Below, one piece after another: positions 1 through 13,227 of a DNA stretch of 64,000 nucleotides. Each line of letters opens with the position of its first letter. Position 1 is the stretch's first letter. This DNA comes from Paragonimus skrjabini miyazakii. Its lineage: Eukaryota; Platyhelminthes; Trematoda; Plagiorchiida; Troglotrematidae. The notes beneath the pieces are model-generated. The model had not been told where the DNA came from, ran no database searches, and saw only the letters and a list, made by a program, of their open reading frames with translations. The stretch is taken from contig JTDE01022144.1 in the NCBI GenBank assembly GCA_014338405.1, positions 28,255 to 92,254 of the forward strand, in the 5' to 3' direction. Position numbers and translations under genes: made by a program.

Positions 1-499
1 ATGTTTCATCACCTGTTACGAGCCTTTGAAAGAAGGTGTTGTCTCTTTGACTTTGTTCAAGAAGTTCAGTGCAGGCAGTGACCTTATCAGTCTTGCGTTC
101 GGTAGTCAGCTTTCTCGGTACCCAGGGGGCACACACTTTTGAAAAGCCAAGTGACTGGACTATGTTGTAAGCACTTCCATGGCTCACTCCAAGGTTTTCT
201 GCCAAATCATCAAGAGTTATACGCCTGTCTTCCCTGATCATAGCATCTACTTTTGCTTTAGTGACAGGATTGACAGACGCGGATGGACGGCCAGAACGGG
301 GTTTATCGGCTACGCTCATAATTCCCACCTTTTCATCCTTCAAACGACGAACCCACCTGCATACATTGCTATAATCTACAGTATTGTCCTCAAACACATT
401 TGTTAATCGTCTGTGAATGTTCATGGGGGTTTCCCCCTCAGCAACAAGGAATTCAATCACTGCTCTTTGCTTTTGACGCAACTCAACGGAGGCAGCCAT
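1..499 (-). CDS. Mariner-family transposase, N-terminal 166 residues (runs off the window)
   Basis: The frame starts at ATG 499 and stays open to base 1, so the C-terminal half lies outside the window. Visible parts in order are: an N-terminal helix-turn-helix region (about residues 1-54, ending NVCRWVRRLKDEK); a GRPS-type linker (residues 70-73); a second helix-turn-helix (about 80-120); the mariner signature WVPRKLT (126-132); and, at the very edge, TGDET, which holds the first catalytic aspartate (residue 164). These are the landmarks of mariner transposases of the kind often annotated as SETMAR/Mos1-like. The protein binds its terminal repeats and cuts and pastes at TA dinucleotides. There is no stop or frameshift in 166 codons, unlike every other mobile element here, which suggests a young copy. 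Whether the catalytic DDD triad is complete cannot be judged from this window. Confidence 0.9.
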   Translation of the reverse strand, partial: MAASVELRQKQRAVIEFLVAEGETPMNIHRRLTNVFEDNTVDYSNVCRWVRRLKDEKVGIMSVADKPRSGRPSASVNPVTKAKVDAMIREDRRITLDDLAENLGVSHGSAYNIVQSLGFSKVCAPWVPRKLTTERKTDKVTACTELLEQSQRDNTFFQRLVTGDET

Positions 500-638
500 T
501 CTGAATTTTCCTTGTGGGTCTAAAAGCATGAAAAGTAAGAAACAAACTATTACATAACGTAAATGATATAATCATTTATAACTGGGGAAAAATTCAGGTA
601 ATTTTATGAAAAACTTCACCAGAATTAAAAACACTGGC

Positions 639-660
639 ATTACTTTTTGACTCCCTCTCG
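639..660 (-). repeat. Terminal inverted repeat of the mariner element, with TA at 661-662
   Basis: Read on the minus strand, the element begins with GAGGGAGTCAAAAAGTAATG, about 140 bp before the transposase ATG. Purine-rich ends running into AAAAAGTAATG are usual for this group. The dinucleotide TA directly outside (661-662) is the expected target-site duplication. The other terminus is outside the window, so the repeat pairing is not demonstrated. Confidence 0.7.
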
Positions 661-662
661 TA

Positions 663-3600
663 TATCCCTCGAAAACTGAAATGCGAAGTTGCCTCAATGG
701 TGGGGTCTAAGATGGAAAGTGAGGTAGGTATTAAGAACATAAGGCGATAGGGATTTTTTTATATATAGAGAAGTGAACACTACTGTAACAATTTGACTGA
801 AATGCTGAACAAAATCGTTCGAATGTAACGGATCAAAAATGGTGAGTAAATAATTAGCAGGCCAACACGATCAATGTTTTTAATAAACAGGACGAGTAGT
901 TTACCAAACGATGGAGAACATAGGTTGCTATGACGGGAAATATATGATTGACTTGACTTATCCACACCTAAATTACTGGCTAATAATTCGTTAACAGTTC
1001 TCTGTGGTTGTCGAGACGGCCAGTCTATTCCCTACCTCATTCCCCGGGGTGCTACGCGATCATATCCACAATACATGAAATTACGGCACCTTTCCTTACA
1101 ACGCTCTTGAAGTCACGACTGCGTAGGTATCATTCACTGAGCTTTAGGACGTCTATCCAGATCGGACTTCTCCTGGCAGCTCGAGTTAAGGCTACCACCT
1201 TGCGTGATTTAAAATCTACACTAAAACAAAAACGACTTAGTTTCTGGCTATCAGGGCTTTGTTTATCTGCATTTCGATACCCATACAACAGACAATTTGG
1301 AATTCGCATCTCATTGGTCGTAAGGGAAGCTGGTTGAGCGTCAACATGGGTTTAATCCCGTCCATGTTTACGCTGTGAAGTACCTTAATGTTCTCGACTA
1401 CCTCCGCACACTGGATGTCCAGGACGTTAAACATAGAAGCTATTCATATACCGTGCCGTTTATTGAAACAGTGTACACGTTCTATCTCCAAAGAGCAGCG
1501 TTGACAGCACTATTGCACGGTAAACAAATGGCTTTGTTTTTTTTTCTACTGCGGTTGTCAACCATTCAAGGGGTTCGGAGTAGAGGTAGCTTTGGTTACG
1601 TGGGATGGCAACTCACGGTGTATGGAGAGATTTGTCGACAAGTGTTTGCTTAATTAGGAGAACATGAACAACAGTCCATTGCCCAAATCTATGCAGATTT
1701 CAACCAGAGGCGTGGAACCTTCACTCATAAATGTCTGGTAGACATACAAACAGAACAAACGGATTGAAATGCATGTTTGCAGCGACTTCTGTGTAAAACC
1801 CACACATTCGCTGACCACTATTTAATTATCGATCGAGAAGAGAGTTGTATGGTAGTCGCTTCTTGTGCTTTTAATTCACGACAGTCCCAACGTACTGGGT
1901 GCATACGTATACGAATTACGATCAACCGGTTCGTTCCGTCTGCCTAACGCGTCGTATCGCGAGTCTAAAGACAAGTCTAGTCACGTCAAATCAATAGTAT
2001 GCTTTGTGAACCCTATAAGGTGAATTTTCAGCTATAACCTAATCGTACGCATTCTGTAGGAACCCGCCAAGCTCTGGTTTTGGACTGACGATTACATCAA
2101 TATAGATGTGCACCCCTGGAATGATTAAGTGCGCAATTGCAAACGGAAGTTTACTTTGACCTGAGTATGTACCAGCAATAGCCAACGTATTGCAAGCGTC
2201 ATGTACAGAAAACAAACGTGAACCATATCGGTGATAATGCGTGTTGAGGGCTGAGCAAATGTAGGTGATGTAGATAAACCAATGTGAAATGTGAGCTTTC
2301 TAATTCGATTTGTTGTACGATTTATGACAAAATTTTACCGTCGAAGTAAGCTATTCGGATGATTATATAGACACTCGGTGCACCCTCTAAAGCCACTAAG
2401 TTTCTAGAAAAGCGGAAACACTGGAAATGAAACTCCATGCTAATCAGCTATCAACGGCTAGAAGATGGGGTGTGATGGAATTTTGTTCAGTAGTCTTTCG
2501 ACGAATTTTTAGTGGGGCTTACTAAAACACATTACAGGGTTCAAGGAAATCTAAGGTGCACAGATAGTTGAGATGCTCGGACATCCTCGAACAACTAAGG
2601 GACCCATGCATTATGGGTGTTAAACGTTTGTAGCGCCTGGTAACCGTCTGTTGAGTTTGAACACAGTTTTTAACGATTACATAGGAGCTAAATTTTTTTT
2701 GCGCGATATTGGCTCAGGTCAAGTTTCAGGATACGTAGTAAGGGGGTTGAAATTGAATTAGATGTCAAGCAGAGTGCAACTACCAAAGTGGGTCAAAATG
2801 GACAAAACAAAGAACTCAGGACTGATATGCAATGTCTGAAAATCCGACCAACCAGAGAGAATGTGATGTAAATCGATGCATCTGGATGAAGTTGGGTATC
2901 TTAGAAGTTGTGTCTATGAGGTTGTTCGTCCGACTGTTTCATGATAGATATGATTTACTTGGGTATATCCGTGGCTTGCAAGAACAATGTAGACGGTTTC
3001 CAATGAACTGGTGAATGTCATATGACCAGTGTTCGGTGCATTGCGTACTCCCAATTACTAGAGGGATCGGTGTGTCCTTCGGCAAATGAAAATGACCGTG
3101 ATACATGTTGAATCTGAATGTTGACTGTGCTGTAACGGAAGGTCGACAGTATATGTATTGGAGTGTTCGCACCTGAAGTAGATGTTTTGAATCTCTTATC
3201 ACAGAACCCTATCAAGCAACTATGTGAGGTTAAACACTAATATTTTGAGCAGGGAGGATATTGAATCTGAAATTTACATTTTTCTCCCAGTCATTGTAGT
3301 AGAGGCCAAAACTAGGCATGCCGTGAATCTTGTCTGTGAATGGGGAGCGAAGTCAGGTGTTGAGTCTGAGAGTGTCGATAGCAATTCTGGTGACAGGACC
3401 GCAGTAATGGTTGGTTCAGTAATTTTACGTCGACTACTGAGTTTCGTACCTGAATAGGTGACAGTGAGAAACATTATAGAGAAAGTCACTTGGACTTTAT
3501 AGCTATTAGGAACCGGGTGGTTGAGGAGTTAATTGTAGTGAAGATAGACTACACAAGTTATAGCCTAAGGTAGAGTGATATTTGAAGCTGGATAGTGACG

Positions 3601-5600
3601 CACGTAGCGTGGAAAGTGGACGTGAGGAGAGGCTCCGAAAACTGAAGCTGAAATAAACCGTCATAAGTGAAGGATGCCTGTTAGTGTCGAAATTGTGCAA
3701 AATACGTCGAAATCGTTTAGTTGGATGTAGGATTCATGCTTCTATCAACCGACAGATCCATGGTTTGCCATTAAAACAAACGGACAAGTCAGTTTATGTC
3801 CGGTTGACATTTACGAGGATAAATGTCAAGGATTGACTACATTTGGACAAATCGGGTTGTTTCAGCGTAGTTGTGTTGGACAAAACTACACACTAAAGAG
3901 AGGCACTTGGGTGTCGGTGTACAATATAACTCCAACACTTCTCTCTCATCGTGACTGAATATATATTACCTAGGTAGGCAAAGTCTGGATCAGAGGTGTT
4001 ATGACCGCAAAGGACGTTTTGTCTGCGAAGTTATGTATTGCACGAAATCCCGTAAACGTACACTCATTTGCATCGCTGACGTGTATTCACACGCATTGGG
4101 CAGCAGCCCATTGTCATTCGTTTTGATGACACGTCCTTCAGAATGCGTACACGCTGTCCCAATAGTTGCTTTTGGTCCCTCGTCTCCCTGACGTTGAGAC
4201 CTGCACATTAGTCCCCGAGTGTACGCACTATACTACTCACAAACGAAGCTGCGTGTTACACAACAGAGGTAGTGTACATATCTGCTTTCAGAAGTTCACT
4301 ATGAAAGATGGAGGGATGAAAACACACCTTGCTACTTTTAATGTGCTAAATAAAAAGGTACAAAAAACTTGAATCGAAAAGAAGCCAATTTTCCCAAGAA
4401 ATTAATTATTACTGCTTGTTTCAGTTCTTCTATCGTCTGTAGACGTCGAACACATTTGAAATGTTCAGTGGGTGACAGACTTCTTTCAAACCTTCATGAA
4501 CTTCTGGACGCATCTGTGCATTTTCCACGTGATTTTAACTGACTTGGTATCAAGTTTCTTGATACATTGTGCTTTTGAAATATTTCAGCGTTTCTTACGG
4601 AAAGGAAGGCCTATCTTGACCCAACTTAGGAAAATAACCGTTAATTGGTTTTTAAATTATTGACAAACAGTCGACAATATGGAAATTTTAGGCTTTTTCT
4701 ACCGTTTACTGTAAATCTCTTTGCTCTGGTCACAAGTTCCATCAACAGTAGTGTTTTCTATAGATTAGAAGGACCATCTTTTACAGAAAAGTTTGATTCA
4801 TTTGTTCATCATGAGTTTCTGTATATTGTGAACAACTGAGCATTCGTTTTCACGTTTGTTGTCACTGGTACGGGATTGGGGGGCGCAGTTTTTATGTACT
4901 GATAGATTTTTATCACGTCATTTGGAGACAGTCAAAAAAAGGAATACACGTATCAAACAAATAATTATATATAGTAAGCATAAGTTGACTACGTCTTCCC
5001 AGTGCTGGGTACACTCATGCGTTACTCGTTGACAAAATTCAGCGAGAATCCTGAAAGGTGAAGAAGTGGTGAAATTTTATGCTGGTCGCCCTGTAAACTT
5101 TTCGTTTTGCGATATCAAGGTTTCTATTGAATCGTCCCTGACACAACTGTGCACTGGATCATACGGCTTGATTCCTAACCCAAGATGTTAGCACCAACGT
5201 TTAGTAGGACTGAGTCAAAACCTACACCACAGCGACTGTGAATAAACATGACAGGTAATTACCACACATAACAATCTAGATCAAACGAATCAGAGGCGAT
5301 CACCATATATAGCTGTTATAGCGCTAGAAAGAATCAGGTTGTGAGGGTGTCAAGAGGTAAATGAGAAGATACAGTTCAGATAAAGTTGAAGCGTACAGGC
5401 GTCCGATGGAACAGTTGCAATCTGATTGGCTAATTGAAATAAAACAGAGCCATCCACCTGACACTGGATTTGCCTCAGGTAATGTAAACCAAAATATCCC
5501 AACCTCAATTCGGAAAACTGACGTTTGATTTCAGCTGTAGGTTTGTACAATCTCGAAGACTATGATACTCCGGACGCTAGAAGATGCTTTTTCTAACAAT
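663..5600. other. Non-coding stretch, no gene supported
   Basis: Open frames here are short (at most about 110 codons), overlap on both strands and show no recognisable domain. No copy of the window's SINE, no LINE motif and no tandem array was seen. I found no splice-bounded exon worth reporting. Confidence 0.5.
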
Positions 5601-5673
5601 GTCGAAACGTAATTTTGAAGGTACCTTAGCCTTCAACCGATACTTACCTAATGAATACAGCTGTACCTAAAGC

Positions 5674-6590
5674 ATGCATAGTAAACCGAACAACACAGGA
5701 AGGCCAGAAGAACCGTCGCCAATTGTTCTCAAAAAGGGTATAGGAATTTCGTCTGAGTTTTTTGCGAGTATATTCACGGAATTTATCAGTCGGCAGAAAA
5801 TTACTGACTGTTGGAGAACTGCAAACATTACAACCTTACAAAGCTTCAATGGATTGCAATTACATAGCTGGTGAACACCCCATAGTAACTATGTGGATCC
5901 ACTTCGCACTGCATACTGTCAGTTTCGGTCCACCGTTGACACAGTGTCCTGCCACATCCATCCAGTTTTGTTGTCTTCGGTTAGGCAATGCAAGAAAGCT
6001 CGACTGTGATGCTTTCAGTTTTATCAATACAAAGAAGCTTTTTCTTCTCCCCAAGGAACATGTTATTCAACTATCTCTCACAATGCTGTTTGACGAATAC
6101 TTTTCGGGTCGCCTCCAGATCATACGTCTGATTAATCAAGCCTCCTCCACACTAATCATGAATTCAGGTGTTCTTCGGGGCTCAATTCTCGTCCTCATTC
6201 TCTTCTTCATGTATGTGAATCCCGTACCCATTCCTAAGAACTCGTTTCTGTCAGAGTATAAAGATGACGCCATCTTCGGCATCCAGCATCCAGAGATATT
6301 CTGCTCCCTTGCCCTGCGGTATCGTCTGGCGCATTGACTAGTTGGTCTAACATACACTCCCCATTGCCCAGTACTTTCAAATGTATTGGTGTTCTATTTT
6401 TCCTGCATAATGGAAAGCATTATGGGTAAATGTTTTCTGATTGCCTCCAACCACAAATTGGAAACAGTTCTGTTTGTAGATCGCAATCTATTATATATAC
6501 ACAGCAGATATAATGCACACTATTGTATATTCAGCTCACTCAAGACAAACCTATACATGTTGAGATGATTATGATGATGATCACCGTATT
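5674..6590 (+). pseudogene. Non-LTR retrotransposon (LINE) reverse transcriptase fragment with GAT-rich 3' end
   Basis: Two overlapping plus frames carry reverse transcriptase motifs. The first (5674-5874) resembles the block before RT motif 1, with ...SSEFFASIFTEFISRQ... and CWRTANIT. The second (5762-6337) has YFSGRLQIIRLINQASST, then GVLRGSILVLILFFMYVN, equivalent to the usual GVPQGSVLGPILFLLYVND, and then YKDDA where YADD is expected. The catalytic YADD is therefore altered and the domain is split between frames, so this copy is dead. A short GAT-rich stretch (6564-6582, minus a few bases) about 230 bp downstream may mark the 3' terminus. The clade is uncertain; a CR1/jockey-like relative fits the motif spacing. 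Confidence 0.75.
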
Positions 6591-6599
6591 CAATAAGCT

Positions 6600-9090
6600 A
6601 GACAATGGAAGAAGTGAATGTACGGGATTAGCAATTAACTAGTGGACTAGAAGCTGCGAAGTTATCAAAACAATGATATTTTTCTATCGGCATACACGAT
6701 AAAACATGGACTTAGTTTTTGCGCATAAAAACAAGCAGCCAACAATGAATGATTGCGAATGGTATCCTAAAAGAAACTGCCAAGTTACTGAACCCAATAC
6801 AAAATGGTTAGAAGTGAGTAGAGACGATACAAACAGGTCATTGCCTTTCACTTAATGATCTTTCAGTATCAGAGGCGAATAAATAAGCTATGAAGGAAGT
6901 CAAAATCACTAATCACATGTACACTTCGTAATAGTCGAACAGTGCTATGTGTATTCGTGACCAAGGAGCAGATTCACAAGAACATATGAATCTGTGTGAT
7001 GTAACTAAAGCAGGTCAAGACTAATCTGCTAGGTAATGTTTTTTTTAAAGCTTATCTGAATCAATAAAAAGAGAAAAGTTGAGCAATCACTTCCTGGCTG
7101 CTATGGTTTTTACTGGTACTTGCAATGACATAAAAAATAGACAACTTATTAAGAGCTCCAGTTGTTTTGTGTCCTAGAGAACCTTGAATACTGAACTACG
7201 ACCAAATGAAGTGGAACCTCAACCAACCATATTTCATTTCACAATGACCACAAGTTCACAATTCACATGGGTAACGTTGCACCGAACTAATGAGAGCACT
7301 GTGGTGAGCCCGTCAAGACCTGTTTTATCGGTAGGTCTAAATAACGAGTTGTACAATCTTTCACCAGATTTCAGATTTATCAACAGAACGGTTTCTCTGG
7401 CTAGCAGTTTATGAATGGCGAGCAATTATAATCAATACTCACTACCGTCTAAATTCTATTTAACCGTTGTACTTTGACCGGTTAGTGTAATAACGAATAG
7501 ATTCGATTTCTTCACACGGTTCATCACCTGGTTCCAGTCAAATGATCTATAGGTCAATCAATACTAAGTAGTACATCACGTCTGTTGAGCAATAAAACAC
7601 AGGTGATAGATTAGCCGATAACACACACAGACATCGTCAAGCTCAACATGCTTGATCAACTAATTCTTAAGACAGATTGAATTCCACGGATTCTAATTAA
7701 TGATGGAGTTGTCGTGTTGGAACACAAAAGTCCGTCGTTTGCAAACATGTAAAGGCAGTAGCAGTGAGACCTAGTGGTCGATAGGACGGACAATAAAATC
7801 GCGTAAGCAATTCAGACAAATGGTACAGAACATGATAAATCCATAAACATAGTAGAATTGACATGCGGACCGGGAGCATAACCAACAAATTACTAGGCAC
7901 ATAGCAGGATCGGCATGAGTCGCTCATATCAAGAGTCCTTGGACCTGTTGGCTTGTAACATACATGTCTGAAAACAATTCTCAATTTGTGTTCATAAACA
8001 GAAGTGTACTAGACAATTTTCAGAATGCAAACATAGAACAGGCGGATGTAATGCGAGAGACATCAGAAAGGGTAAGCAGTGTGGAATTGTGGATGAGTAC
8101 ATAGACAACGACTTTATGGACGTAGGTACGCGGAAGACATACTGGCGAGCTCACATGAACCAACATTAGTGAAACAGTGCAGAACGAAATTCAGAACAGT
8201 ATTAACCATATTATTGGTAGGATTACCGTGGTAGACGCTGGCTTATATTACTCACATTTTTCTCTCCATCATTCACTGCAATCACCAGTGTGACTGTACC
8301 TAGAAATGGTGGGTCTGTTTCTTGCTTCTGGTACACATCGACAAAAGCCCCGTGGTTCTAGTTGCACGATACTCGTATGTACGAACTGTATATATACTCG
8401 TCTTGTGACAAAACGTTGGGACCGTCAAACATTTTGCAGTTGCTTCAACTGCGGTACATCATAGAGTGCTCCGTTTTGTATCTAACGAATTGAGATCATT
8501 GCCTGTGTTGAAGGTGGAACAGCATTGCATATTCGCTCATTCTTAATGGCGAATGCGGGAAGTGACAATGGCCACAGCAAGAACATAAGACCACCACATG
8601 GATGCGCAGAATTTAATCCTCCAAACACACATACACGGTAGAGGGGTCAAATAAACGATAAAGAAGCTTTCGGTCCAAAACACATTTTAGAAATAATCAC
8701 CTACGACGGTTCACTTATCCTTCCAACCAACTGTCTGTGCGCAGTTTATAAATCAAACAAACATTATTTTGAACAAACCACTTTAGACACGAAGAGCGAT
8801 AGATGAGGGCATTTTGTATTGACTCATCAGTATCAAATTTACAGTAACCGGGATCGGTTTCTATATCAAACAATTAGGGGGGTAGGATTGATTGTCAGTT
8901 GATGGGTTAAGAAAGGTCACTAAGTCCAGTGAACGGTCAAGTTCACGAACAACCATTTTTCAATTCACAAGGCTGGCTTCGGTCGATTGATTGCGATCGC
9001 CTGAGCAAACCACAAGAATATTGGATTATAATGAGCCGATAGGATTATGAATGTACAAGCTAGCCTGTAAAAAGGATCAGTGATCCGGAC
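6600..9090. other. Non-coding stretch, no gene supported
   Basis: Only short, unrecognised open frames occur. The last 300 bases lie just 3' of the Penelope-like fragment and contain one hammerhead-like motif, listed separately. Confidence 0.45.
8791..8840 (-). other. Possible decayed hammerhead motif 3' of a Penelope-like element
   Basis: On the minus strand CTGATGA (8830-8824) is followed after 8 bases by AAAATGC, where a hammerhead would have GAAA. The motif lies about 260 bp downstream of the end of the PLE endonuclease remnant. PLEs are known to carry type I hammerheads in their terminal repeats. Stem II pairing is weak and the GAAA box is mutated, so this is at best a relic. A similar motif with identical spacing lies 3' of the second PLE tail (59108-59158). 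Confidence 0.2.
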
Positions 9091-9094
9091 GTGT

Positions 9095-9850
9095 CTAATG
9101 ACTGCGGACATTTGTTGTTTGTGTGTGTTCGGCGACATTGTCCTTCTTCGGTAATACGGGTTTCTGCACCCATTTGGGCAAATGTTCCTCCACTCTGGAA
9201 ATCAAGCACCTCTCAGGTTTGCCTAAGTATCTTTCTTTGCAGTTACATATAAATTGATAGATACAATGCGAGATGGCACTGACAAGCTGATCTCTTTTGC
9301 TTGAATACACAGGTGGTTTCTGGGTCCGAGCAAATGGGTGGGTTCGTTTAATCAACTTTACTGGTCTTTGCGCTATTTGATGCATACTGTAGTTATCTTC
9401 AAAAGACGATTCCACGTGAACTCTCCGTTTTCTCACAGCGACCATCTGTTCGGATGGCGGTTTCGATGTACTAGGCCATTTCTAAGAAACTTTTGGGATA
9501 ATCGTTGGATTGCGGTACAGACGTGATGAAGTCTAATTCCTTCACAAGGCTGTCCTGTTTATAGATTCGTTTTGCCTATGCGAATAGTATATTCACTGGT
9601 GTGCGTTTATGATAGACCGGTGTGAAACTACTAAAGTTCATCTACTGATCGGACCGCCGGACTGTCCTATAGACACCTGTTAAAATACAGCCATCTTCCC
9701 GAAGTCTTATGAGCATGTCTAAAAACGGCAACCAATCATCATTGTCAAATTCACACATTACCTACAGGTTGGGGTGACAACTATTTAAGCGCCGCATTAC
9801 GTTATCTATTGTCTGTTTGGAATGACTGAATACTGGTGTACAATCGAAGT
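9095..9850 (-). pseudogene. Penelope-like element remnant: RT C-terminus and GIY-YIG endonuclease
   Basis: Read on the minus strand from about 9850 down, broken frames give DNDDWLPFLDMLIRLREDGC, then NFSSFTPVYHKRTPVN, then KELDFITSVPQSNDYPKSFL. These match in order the conserved region after the PLE reverse transcriptase palm. The frame 9445-9095 then gives the linker and the endonuclease core CIYQFICNCKERYLGKPERC followed by EEHLPKWV, which is the PLE GIY-YIG domain with YLG in place of YIG. Penelope RTs prime at nicks made by this endonuclease. Frameshifts and stops between segments show it is inactive. The RT active site (YVDD) was not found upstream. Confidence 0.82.
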
Positions 9851-12800
9851 AGTGATTGTAGTATTGTGATGGATGATCACGTCGAAGACTCGATTATTCC
9901 AACAACCAAGGGAATATCTCGATAAGGTGGTAAAATATGGTCGAACCTCATAACGGGCGACTGAACGAGTCCTCACTCAACGAAATCGGGTCAACGGTTG
10001 GGAAATAGTGGGTGAAAATCCATGACAGTAGACGTCAATCAAACACACGAAACCATGCAGAAGTGCACACGACGTTTAAGTGGAATCCCCTCCGCGTTGT
10101 GGATTGAAATTCCGGTTCATAAATGTGAGTGCAAGAGTGGCGAATGAAATGCGGTTAACTCTTGCTTGAACCGTAATATGAGTCTGTTAAGAGGAGCTCT
10201 AGTGGACTTCTCATGGCTACCCTGTTATATGGCGGTAACCGCGATCAAGAAAACGGTAGCTGACATTTTCCGTGCACAGCAGTAAGGATTCCTTTAGAAA
10301 ATAATTAAACAGAAACAAAGTGATGTGACTCGTCTCGACAAAATCTTTGCATCTACCACTCCCCATGCCTAAACAGTTTTGTACAAACTTCCGAAGAAAA
10401 CGGAATATTTTAAATATTATTTTATTACTTATGAGTAGTTTGGCAGATCTGTTAGTTTAGCAGACACCAAAGTGTAAAAATTCAGGGCTTAGGCTGGATT
10501 CTCACCAGCGACAGAAACAACAGGCCCAAACATGGAAACAGCTGTACCAGTCACGAGGTCATTTTGAAAGTTCCACATTTATTCTTATCCTAGGAACTGT
10601 TAGTCTCCTTGAAAGAAGGTGTCTGTCGAGGCGATCTGTGACTTGCTTTCGCTTATCATGATACAGTTAAATCTCTTTCATTGTACATTGATTTTTTTTA
10701 CGTTGCCCTAAACACACAGAGTGACCACCTTGACCATGTTGCATGAGAGCGATTCTCTGAACGGACTCGCCGGCACTCAAACTGAAATAACTGCAGTACA
10801 GGTGAAGTAAAAGCGAACTGTTAACCGTCGCAACAGACAGTGTTCCCGTAAAAACGGATAAACTCAAGCCTACAAACGTAATGGTTCACAGACAGCAAAT
10901 GTAAACATACCTGTTACCGCAATCAATCCAACCATTCTGTTTCAGCGCCATTTATAATAGGACGTTTAAATCCATGGATGTGGAAATTAAAATAAATCTC
11001 GAGTAGTGATTGTGGCCACCCAGCAACTGACCTAATGTGTTCTTTTACTCCAGCATAAACTCAGTGGCAACGGGCTTCCATATCTTCGACTTATTTTACT
11101 CTCAATAGACAGGTCTCACCTCAAAAGATCAATTATGCATTCTAACAACTTCCTCGCCACATCCTTACGCCGAATTCAGCAGGTGTGAAGCTCATTATGA
11201 ACTAAGGAGAAACGAACTCATCATGGCGCCGAGCAGTCTACAACATCCAAGACGATGCGTAATGCTGATTAAACTATATCTGAGACCGAATGGGGATTTA
11301 CAAGTTCAAAGCAGTTTGTAAGTAATGGGTAGCTTGGTTTGATGGTAATGTTGCATTTCTAATACAGAAGCTTCGTCAAACCAAAGGAACTAGTCACAAA
11401 TTTCGTAGCAGTTAAGACAGCACAGAAGTAAGCGACCAAACGAATCGGGAGAAATTAGGTCATGAGCCAAGTGTTCATGGGCAGAGGGTTACTGCTGGTG
11501 TTGTGAGCCAAGAATGTGGATGGCGTAAAGATTGTTTATTCGGAAAACCAACACATGGGGTATACGCTTCAACACGACAACAAACGAACGCACTCATTTG
11601 TAAATATCATTGATCTTAGAGTGTTACGGTTGCCAATGGTCACTTCCTGTAATCATAGAGAACCAGATCATGCCATTCCATGTACTCTAATGTTTTTTTC
11701 TTGTATTTCCCCCTGTATACTATGAAATCCAAATACATGCTGATACCGAACTACTGAGTTGTATAATGCCATCGCTCTCTCCCACTCCCTACACTAAGTT
11801 CTACTTTTCAATTACAATCAATCAGGAAAACGTGAAAAGAGAGACAGAAGTAAAATCAGTATAGTCAGTCAGAAAGACTGATGGGAAAGTCAAGTGACTT
11901 TGAGGAAAGTAAATAGAGAAATCATAGTTTTGATCAGTTGAAATTGTTGGTCAACGTAGGGATTGAAATACTGATACCTTACCAGTTATGGAAACCGATC
12001 GTGCATTCTTCAATCGTGACTCCTTACACACTCATCCGGATACAGATGACGCAGCGACGTAATCTTATTGACCATCGGCAACCTAATGAATGAAAGCTGC
12101 TTGATGATTCCCGTACCATCTATCTTCAAGGTCAACTTCTTTTCTAAGCCCGACGTCCACATATTCAAAAGGCGCACACTTTTTCACCTTCATGGCTATC
12201 TACGAACTATACAGAATGAATACGATAGAGAAATCAAAGGGAGATAAATACGGCACCCAAAGGGGTGGTTCATGTTACGAGTACTGGGAGCGCATTTTAT
12301 TCAAGATGATGCAATGCCAAATAGTACCAGATAAAGGATGTTTCACACACTCAATATCATGTGAATTCCTTCGCCAACTGAGTCGTGCAACAGGTTATGT
12401 ACCAAGCACATGCCCCATCTGTTGAAGACCCACTCAAAACATTAGGTTCCTACGACAACTACCTAACATAGGTGACGTAACTTCTCAGTTTTTCATTTCT
12501 GATGCGTTGACCCAACCATGCATCGTGTACTGTGCAGTTCGCAGTGATGAAATGTGCGCCTTTGTTGCACCGGCATATTTTAGCCCCTTGACGAATTCTG
12601 TAAATTTCGTGTTCGGAAGAAACATGTTTTCCACCAAAAATAAAATATCCATGAACGCACACCAGCCGAGGTTCCTACAGCTGTACGAATATGGGCGCCA
12701 CTTAAGTGGATCAATAATCCAGGGACGAAGAAAAAGTAATCTCAGCACCAAATGAAAGCAGCCAGTGAAATTAGATCGGTTCTGATATTCTCCGTCACCA

Positions 12801-12866
12801 GATGGGATGTTTAACAAGTCCAAAAAGTTACCTTCAGTTTATAAGCAATTTCACTTGAACAAATGG
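9851..12866. other. Non-coding stretch with one block shared with the 15 kb island
   Basis: No gene could be supported. Bases about 10055-10140 resemble 15315-15400 (shared starts such as CAGAAGTGCACACGACG, then a second block around GGTTC.GATTCATAAA). This indicates a dispersed repeat, possibly part of the upstream region of the adjoining PLE. The rest shows only short, unrecognised frames. Confidence 0.4.
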
Positions 12867-13227
12867 AAAGTCGGGGATTTGGTTAATTTCAAGTTGAACA
12901 TTACCCACAATTGACCGCAGCTGTCACATTCCCGTAGACTTTCCAGTCGGCCCCTTTCGAAAAGGAGCACGAGACTCGAGTTTCGTTCAAATATGATAAT
13001 TTGGTCGTGCCTAAATTGAGGTCAATGGCGCAATGGTAAACACGGTTGATTCATGAAAGCGTGGGCGCAGTTCTAGTCCCGGCCATGGCAAGGATATGCA
13101 CTACTGATGAGGTTTAATGAGAGTGGAACTCGAGTCAAGCACTTCTTTTCGAAAGTGGTCGACTGGAACGTCTATAGGAATGCGACAGCTACGATCAATT
13201 ATGGGTGATGTTCGACTTGAAATGGAA
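12867..13227. repeat. Inverted pair of hammerhead-SINE copies
   Basis: The left arm (12867-12985) is the minus-strand 3' half of the SINE, from its tail to the hammerhead. The right arm (about 12985-13227) is a plus-strand copy with 5' leader, A box (13025-13035), B box (13069-13079), hammerhead (about 13098-13142) and tail. The right-arm hammerhead has CTGATGA intact but GGAA in place of GAAA, so it should not cleave. The tRNA-like head is the internal pol III promoter inherited from the founding tRNA. Confidence 0.85.

Noticed and set aside
13021..13090. Functional tRNA gene suggested by A and B boxes
   Set aside because: No acceptor stem closes and no anticodon arm folds properly. The sequence runs directly into the hammerhead and body shared with other copies, so it is a SINE head.
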